Below, piece by piece: positions 58,970 through 64,000 of a DNA stretch of 64,000 nt. The stretch covers positions 744,001 through 808,000 of the forward strand of contig NZ_LWKZ01000025.1 of assembly GCF_001905005.1 (NCBI RefSeq). The letters are read 5' to 3'. The stretch's first letter is position 1. Each line of letters starts with the position of its first letter. The DNA is from Streptomyces sp. CB02923. GTDB lineage: Bacteria > Actinomycetota > Actinomycetes > Streptomycetales > Streptomycetaceae. The position numbers and the translations under genes are program-made. Below the pieces are notes generated by a model that was not told the DNA's origin, did no database searches, and worked only from the letters and a program-made list of their open reading frames with translations.

Positions 58970-60031
58970 CTATGCCGGGCGCCGCCGGAAGAGGAGGTCG
59001 TGGACGACGTGTCCCTTGTCCAAGCCCTGCCCCTCGAACTTGGTGAAGGGGCGGAAGTCCGGGCGCGGGGCATAGCCGGAGTGCTCGTTCGCGAGGGTGG
59101 GCTCGGCGGAGAGGACTTCCAGCATCTGCTCGGCGTACGGCTCCCAGTCGGTCGCGCAGTGGACCAGGGCGCCCGGGGCGAGGCGGGTCGTGACCAGGGA
59201 GAGGAACTCGGGCTGGATCAGGCGGCGCTTGTGGTGCCGCTTCTTGGGCCACGGGTCCGGGAAGTACACGCGCAGGCCGGTGAGGGAGGCGGGGGCGAGC
59301 ATCTCGCGGAGCAGGATGATCGCGTCGCCGTTGGCCACCCGGATGTTGGACAGGCCGTTGCGCTCCGCGAGGCCGAGCAGGTTGCCCTGGCCCGGGGTGT
59401 GGACGTCGCAGGCGAGGATGCCGGTGTCCGGGTCGGCGGCGGCCATCTGCGCCGTGGCCTCGCCCATGCCGAAGCCGATCTCCAGGACGACGGGGCGGCC
59501 CTCGAAGAGTTCGTTCAGGTCGATCCTGGAGAGACCGTCGATGTCCAGGCCCCACTGGGGCCACAGGCGCCGCAGCGCGTCGGCCTGCCCGGGGGAGACC
59601 CGGCTGCGGCGCGGCTGGAAGGAACGGATCCGCCGCTCGTGGTGCGAACCGGCCGGGTCGGCCGCCGGGCCGGTGCCGTCGGGGAACATCGGCTCGGTAC
59701 GGGGGTGGGGGTGGCTGCCGTGGCTGCTGTGGTTGCCGTGACCGCTCTGGCTGCCCTGGCTGCCCTCCCGGTCGGCCCGGGGCTGCGCCGGGCCCGCAGG
59801 CTGGTCAGCGCCTTGACCGTCCGCGGGCTGGCCGCCGCCTTGACCGTCCGCAGGCTGGTCAGCGCCCTGGCCGTCCGCGGGCTGCGAGGCGGCATCGGCT
59901 CCGGCGCCGGGGCCGACACCGGTACCTGTACCGGTACCCGGTTCGGTACCGGCACTCGGTTCGGTTCCGGGACCCGTGCCGGGCTCGGTGGCGGCAGGGC
60001 GGGGCTCAGGGGTGGTGGGGTTCTCGGACAC
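58970..60031 (-). CDS. trmB: tRNA (guanine-N7)-methyltransferase
   Basis: A 353-residue protein. The catalytic part (about 135-353) has the SAM-binding loop LEIGFGMGEATAQMA, the NGDAIILL block, the tRNA-binding FPDPWPKKRHHKRR and HCATDWEPYAEQM. The enzyme makes m7G46 in tRNA. About 130 residues of low-complexity Gly/Thr/Pro and QPADGQGxx repeats precede it. The usual enzyme is 210-260 residues, so this N-terminal extension is large. The GTG at 60031 could be wrong, but no nearer start has a clear ribosome site. Confidence 0.92.
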   Translation of the reverse strand: MSENPTTPEPRPAATEPGTGPGTEPSAGTEPGTGTGTGVGPGAGADAASQPADGQGADQPADGQGGGQPADGQGADQPAGPAQPRADREGSQGSQSGHGNHSSHGSHPHPRTEPMFPDGTGPAADPAGSHHERRIRSFQPRRSRVSPGQADALRRLWPQWGLDIDGLSRIDLNELFEGRPVVLEIGFGMGEATAQMAAADPDTGILACDVHTPGQGNLLGLAERNGLSNIRVANGDAIILLREMLAPASLTGLRVYFPDPWPKKRHHKRRLIQPEFLSLVTTRLAPGALVHCATDWEPYAEQMLEVLSAEPTLANEHSGYAPRPDFRPFTKFEGQGLDKGHVVHDLLFRRRPA

Positions 60032-60063
60032 AGTGAGTCGATTCTACGGGCGGGGCCCCGCAC

Positions 60064-61284
60064 TCAGCTCCGCGTCTCCTCCAGCATCCGCAGTGCCCGC
60101 CGGGCTATCTCCCTGCCGATCGGCAGGGAGGCCGTGGCGGCCGGGGAAGGAGCGTTGAGGACGTGGACGGCGGACGGGGACTCGGTGATGAGGAAGTCGT
60201 CGGCGAGGGTGCCGTCGGGCAGGACGGCCTGGGCGCGCACACCGGCGGGGGACGGCTGGAGGTCCTCCTCCCGGACCGCCGGCAGCAGGCGGCGGACCGC
60301 TTCGGTGAAGGCGCGGCGGGAGAGGGAGCGGCGCAGTTCGCCGGTGCCGTAGCGCCAGTGGCGGCGGGCTATGTGCCAGGAGCCCCGGTACGCGAGGGTG
60401 CCGGCCAGCTCGGCGGGGCGGACGGTGCCCCAGCGGTATCCCTCGCGGGCGAGGGCGGGAACGGCGTTGGGGCCTATGTGGACGGAGCCGTCGACGCCGC
60501 GGGTGAGGTGGACGCCGAGGAACGGGAAGGCCGGGTCGGGGACCGGGTAGACCAGGCCGCGCACCAGGTGGGCGCGGGCCGGAGCGAGGGTGTAGTACTC
60601 GCCGCGGAACGGGACGATGCGCATGCCCGGTGCGTCGCCCGCCAGGCGCGCGATGCGGTCGCAGTGCAGGCCGGCGCAGTTCACCAGGGTGCGGGCGCGG
60701 AAGACCGTGCCGGAGGACGTGCGCACCGCGACGCGGCCGGGGCGGCGGCCGACGGCGGTGACCTCGCTGCCGTACGCGATGTGGGCGCCCGCGTCCGTGG
60801 CCAGGGCGGCGAAGCGCCGGGCGACCGCGCCGAAGTCGGCGATGCCGGTCGTGCCGACGTGGATGGCGGCCAGGCCGCTGACCTCCGGCTCGTACCTCGC
60901 GAGCTGGGCCGGGCCCAGCTCGCGCACCGGGATGCCGTGCTCCCGGCCGCGCTGGATGAGGCCGTGCAGGCGGGGCAGCTCGGAGCGGTCGGTGGCGACG
61001 ATCAGCTTGCCGGTGACCTCGTGGGGGATGTCGTGGTCGAGGCAGAACTTGACCATCTCCGCCGAGCCCTGGAGCGCGAAGCGGGCCTTGAGGGAACCGG
61101 GCGGGTAGTAGATGCCGCTGTGGATCACGCCGCTGTTCCGGCCGGTCTGGTGGCGGGCGGGGGCTGGTTCCTTCTCCAGGACCACCACCCGGGTGCCGGG
61201 AGCGGCACGCGTGATCGCGTAAGCCGTCGAGAGCCCGACGATGCCGGCACCGATCACCAGCACGTCGCAGTCGTACGCCGTCAC
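60064..61284 (-). CDS. lhgO: L-2-hydroxyglutarate oxidase
   Basis: A 406-residue FAD-dependent oxidoreductase of the DAO family. The dinucleotide-binding loop is GAGIVG (12-17). HQTGRNSGVIHSGIYYPPGSLKA is the LhgO/YgaF signature, and PFRGEYYTL and HLTRGVDGSVHIGPNA follow. It oxidises L-2-hydroxyglutarate to 2-oxoglutarate. GGGGAGG precedes the GTG at 61284. First gene of the lhgO-trmB-prsW operon. Confidence 0.9.
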   Translation of the reverse strand: MTAYDCDVLVIGAGIVGLSTAYAITRAAPGTRVVVLEKEPAPARHQTGRNSGVIHSGIYYPPGSLKARFALQGSAEMVKFCLDHDIPHEVTGKLIVATDRSELPRLHGLIQRGREHGIPVRELGPAQLARYEPEVSGLAAIHVGTTGIADFGAVARRFAALATDAGAHIAYGSEVTAVGRRPGRVAVRTSSGTVFRARTLVNCAGLHCDRIARLAGDAPGMRIVPFRGEYYTLAPARAHLVRGLVYPVPDPAFPFLGVHLTRGVDGSVHIGPNAVPALAREGYRWGTVRPAELAGTLAYRGSWHIARRHWRYGTGELRRSLSRRAFTEAVRRLLPAVREEDLQPSPAGVRAQAVLPDGTLADDFLITESPSAVHVLNAPSPAATASLPIGREIARRALRMLEETRS

Positions 61285-61383
61285 AGCACCTCCCCGGGAA
61301 TCAGACGTATCCCATCATGACCCGGGGGTCTGACAACGGGCCGGGAGAGCGAAGGGGGAGCGTCCACCGGCCCCGCCCCCGCC

Positions 61384-62853
61384 CTACGCCGGCGCGACGA
61401 GCAGCGGCCGCGCCCGCTCGCGCAGTTCCACGACGCGGGGCTCGTCCCCGTACGGCTCCAAACGGTGCAGGAGATCGCGGACGTATTCGGTCGTACGGGC
61501 CGACGAGATGCGGCCCGCCACCTCGACCGCCCGGGTGCCGGCCGCGCAGGCCGCGTCCAGGTTGCCGGACTCCAGCTCGGCCACCGCCGAGACGACCAGC
61601 CGCAGCCCGTGCGAGCGGACGTACTCCTCCGTGGGGCGGGACAGCGCCTGCTCCGTGAAGCGGCGCACCTGGCGGGGCAGCCGCAGGTCCCGGTAGCACT
61701 CCGCGGCGTCGGCGGCGAACCGCTCGTACGAGTAGAAGTCCAGCCAGGACGGGTCGGGGTCGCCTTCGCGGGAGCGCTCCAGCCAGCCCTCGGCGGCCTT
61801 CAGGGCCACCTCGCAGGCGCGCGACTCGTTGGCCTTGGCCTGCGCCCGTGCCTCCACCAGGCGGAAGAAGCTCATGGTGCGGGCCGTGGCCAGGCCGCGG
61901 TTGCGCTCCAAAGCGGCCTGCGCCAGGTCGACGCCCTCGTCGGCGAAGCCGCGGTAGGTCGCCTGAAGCGACATCGAGGCCAGGACATATCCCCCCAGCG
62001 GTACGTCGGCGGCGGCCCGTGCCAGGCGCAGTGCCTGGATGTAGTAGCGCTGGGCCGCCTCCTGCTGCCCGGTGTCGAAGGCCATCCAGCCCGCGAGTCT
62101 GGTCAGTTCGGAGGTCGCCCCGAAGAGGGCCCGGCCCACCTCGTCGCTGTACGAGGCGAGGAGCAGCGGCGCCGCGTCCACCCGCAGGCACTCGGGCACC
62201 ATCGAGGAGCGCCAGTCGCCGCCCCCGTACTTGGAGTCCCAGCGTCGGGCGTCCTCGGCGGCTTCCCGCAGCTTGGTGACGTCGCTGTGGCCGACGTGCT
62301 GGGGGGCGGTGTCCGCTCCGGAGGCGCCGTCCTTGCCCGTCGAGCCGTTGCCGTCCCGTACTTCCCGCAGGTCAGGCGCTTCGCGCGCGACGGAACTGTC
62401 GGCCGGGGATATCAGCCACCGGGAGGCGGGCGTCGCGTACGCGCTCACCGAGAAGGATCCGGCCAGGCTCTGCCAGATGCCCCCGCCGCCGCGGCGTCCG
62501 GCCAGGTCGAGGCGGTACAGCTCGGTCGCGGAGCGGACCGCGGCGCCCACGTCGCGCGGGAAGGCCAGGCCCACCTCCGGGGCCGGGTCGGCGTCGGCCA
62601 GCCCGATCTCGTGGAGCGGAACCGGGCGGCCGAGTTTGCCGGCTATCGCGGCAGCAATCAGATGGGGCGCGGCGCCCTGCGGCACCATCCCCTTGGACAC
62701 CCACCGGGCCACCGACGTCTTGTCGTAGCGAAGCGTCAACCCGCGCTGCGCCCCGAGGTCGTTGACCCGGCGGGCGAGCCCGGCATTGCTGATCCCCGCG
62801 AGGGCGAGAACGGTGCCGAGCTTTTCGTTCGGCCCGCGTATATCCCTTGACAT
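61384..62853 (-). CDS. Sporulation-associated TPR-type transcriptional regulator (NsdA-like)
   Basis: A 489-residue protein. The N-terminal 80 residues (NEKLGTVLALAGISNAGLARRVNDLGAQRGLTLRYDKTSVARWV) resemble a lambda-repressor-like helix-turn-helix. The rest is helical and TPR-like (AAQRYYIQALRLARAAADVPLGGYVLASMSLQA). This is the family of Streptomyces sporulation and antibiotic regulators that includes NsdA. A Ser/Gly-rich linker at about 175-215 separates the halves. The start at ATG 62853 is preceded by GAGGGG; a longer frame reaches 62907. Confidence 0.78.
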   Translation of the reverse strand: MSRDIRGPNEKLGTVLALAGISNAGLARRVNDLGAQRGLTLRYDKTSVARWVSKGMVPQGAAPHLIAAAIAGKLGRPVPLHEIGLADADPAPEVGLAFPRDVGAAVRSATELYRLDLAGRRGGGGIWQSLAGSFSVSAYATPASRWLISPADSSVAREAPDLREVRDGNGSTGKDGASGADTAPQHVGHSDVTKLREAAEDARRWDSKYGGGDWRSSMVPECLRVDAAPLLLASYSDEVGRALFGATSELTRLAGWMAFDTGQQEAAQRYYIQALRLARAAADVPLGGYVLASMSLQATYRGFADEGVDLAQAALERNRGLATARTMSFFRLVEARAQAKANESRACEVALKAAEGWLERSREGDPDPSWLDFYSYERFAADAAECYRDLRLPRQVRRFTEQALSRPTEEYVRSHGLRLVVSAVAELESGNLDAACAAGTRAVEVAGRISSARTTEYVRDLLHRLEPYGDEPRVVELRERARPLLVAPA

Positions 62854-63846
62854 GCGCACCCCTCGACACAGCGACGGCAGCCCCGGTACCCCGGGGCACG
62901 CGTCCACCCAGAGTAGTTCGCCGAATCCCTACCGTTAAGGCCCGATGTCCCGGATGGCGGGTTTCAAGTCCAAGCGTCCGCAGGGGGTTTGGCATGTGCT
63001 CCGGGTACGTGTTGCCGTGCGCCCGTGCGTGCGCGCTGGCCGGTCTGATGCGGGAGCGCTTCCATGGGATCTGCGTGGGTCGGCCCGCTGCACTGGATCC
63101 AGTGGGCTGGGGGACACCGCCGCCTCATTCCCCGCGGGTGGCGGTCCGGTCCGGGGGGCGAGTCCCGCCTCCCGGACTGTCGCATTTGCGGACCGGATCC
63201 GCCGAGGCGGCCCGGAGGGCGTCCGCTTGTCCCCGGCGGGCTACGGGAGGGCGCCCGGCCGTTCGGCGCGGCGTTCCGAGGGGCGTTCCCCGGTGTGCGG
63301 CGGGGGCGGCCCGGCGGGTGATCGGCCGGTGCCGGGGCGGCCTGGCCGGTATCGGACCAACTGGCGTTTGCCGTACAGATTTTGGCTGAAAATCGACGTA
63401 CGGAAGTTTGCCTGCGGGATCGGATCAAGGATCTGGGCGGATCGGGGGAGGAGCCCGGCAGGGCCGGGACCGCTGCTCCGCTCTTCTGTACGGCCCTCCC
63501 CGCCCCCCGGCCCGCCCCGCGGGCGAGAGAAGCGCCCTTCATACACCACCGCGACCCCCGCCGTGCACCGCCGGGCCCGAACTCGTCCCGAACCAGGCCC
63601 GCCCGCACTCGATAACGTCTTCCGAACACCCCTGCACACAGGCGCTCCTCGACGCCTCTCGAATGCCGCTGCCGTGGCAGCATGGTCCGCACAACAGCTT
63701 GGCAACGGCTTGGCAATCCGCTGTGCGGGGCGGCGGCCCGGTCCACCCTGCCGACCCTCAGGGCCGGTCGATCCCGAGGTGGGCGGGCCGCCGCGTCGGC
63801 GGACGGCCGGGGCCGCCCGGCGGCGGCGAACAGGGTGGAGGCGGCG
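62854..63846. other. Gene-free 1-kb stretch before the last gene
   Basis: About 990 bp, extremely GC-rich in parts. Open frames on both strands translate to Arg/Gly/Pro-rich sequence without resemblance to any family. I looked for a lasso-precursor-like small gene just upstream of 63847 and found none on either strand. An AT-richer patch at about 63355-63420 and a direct repeat at 63697-63716 are the only signals seen. Confidence 0.45.
63697..63716 (+). repeat. Direct repeat GCTTGGCAA, two copies
   Basis: GCTTGGCAA occurs at 63697-63705 and 63708-63716, 11 bp apart (one helical turn), about 130 bp upstream of the last gene. It is a candidate activator binding site. Confidence 0.4.
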
Positions 63847-64000
63847 ATGCGCTGGTTGGTGGGGTGGAGCAGTACCGCCACGGGACCGGCCCCCACCGAG
63901 GAGGCCCGTACGGTCCTCCCCGTAGGCGCGCAGCTCCTGTGGGGCGACCCCGACCCGCTGTGGGCGGTCGGCGACTGGCGCCCCGACGAGGTGCGCGTCG
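63847..64000 (+). CDS. Asparagine-synthase-like macrolactam cyclase (N-terminal 51 aa, partial)
   Basis: Only the first 51 codons are in the window. The translation opens MRWLVGWSSTATGPAPTEE and ends with QLLWGDPDPLWAVGDWRPDEVRV. This matches the N-terminus of the asparagine-synthetase-like family annotated as albusnodin/ikarugamycin-type macrolactam cyclases, which in lasso-peptide clusters closes the macrolactam ring. GGAG lies 6 bp before the ATG at 63847. Too little is visible to judge catalytic residues or whether a peptide cluster follows. Confidence 0.55.
   Translation, partial: MRWLVGWSSTATGPAPTEEARTVLPVGAQLLWGDPDPLWAVGDWRPDEVRV

Noticed and set aside
63300..63846. A lasso-peptide precursor gene upstream of the cyclase-like gene
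   Set aside because: No short frame with a ribosome site, leader-like sequence and acceptable core could be found on either strand.

Overview
The window is high-GC actinobacterial chromosome, almost certainly from a Streptomyces. Marker genes support this: bldC, an Lsr2-family protein (lsrL type), valine dehydrogenase, DUF3073 and DUF397 proteins, XRE regulators paired with RsbW-like ATP-binding proteins, and many GTG starts. The conserved gene order purC - ABC/two-component operon - lsrL - purSQL - purF - purM - vdh - bldC - hrpA - DEAD-box helicase - M23 peptidase - trmB - sporulation-type regulator is, as I remember it, the order of the core-chromosome segment around SCO4071-SCO4114 in S. 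coelicolor. No search was run.

Layout. 1-16.8 kb: purine biosynthesis genes (purC, the overlapping purS-purQ-purL set, purF, purM), interrupted by a minus-strand ABC transporter plus two-component operon lying between two near-identical tRNA-Gly genes, by lsrL, and by a TetR/drug-exporter pair. 16.9-33.7 kb: DUF3073, valine dehydrogenase, bldC, HrpA helicase, tRNA-Asp, a tRNA-Glu/Asp/Phe cluster, a metallophosphoesterase, a small zincin, a lipoprotein and a DEAD-box RNA helicase with a repetitive C-terminal tail. 33.9-46.5 kb: a genomic island in the 3' end of tRNA-Lys. 46.9-53.7 kb: PP2C phosphatase, DUF2332, an M23 peptidase behind a probable c-di-AMP riboswitch, an MFS carrier and an aldo/keto reductase. 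54.0-57.5 kb: an accessory block of XRE/DUF397, ATP-binding protein and an SRA-HNH endonuclease. 57.5-63 kb: prsW, trmB, lhgO and a TPR-type regulator. The window ends inside a gene whose first 51 residues look like the asparagine-synthase-like macrolactam cyclases of lasso-peptide clusters.

The most interesting region is the island (33937-46528). It is bounded by a 47-bp exact duplication of the tRNA-Lys 3' end. Beside the left end lies a wrecked tyrosine recombinase with a nonsense codon, a frameshift and an apparent large internal deletion, so the island looks immobilised. Its cargo has two parts. One is an HTH regulator/YdcF/WbqC operon with a divergent resolvase-like/ATP-binding operon. 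The other is a divergent set of proteins built from beta-trefoil lectin (ricin-type), FG-GAP and NHL propeller modules around a protein resembling an aerolysin/ETX-MTX2 beta-pore-forming toxin. None of these proteins has an export signal that I can see. This may be an undescribed lectin/pore-former system; two island genes carry single-base frameshifts, so it may be decaying. Domain assignments are by eye from the translations.
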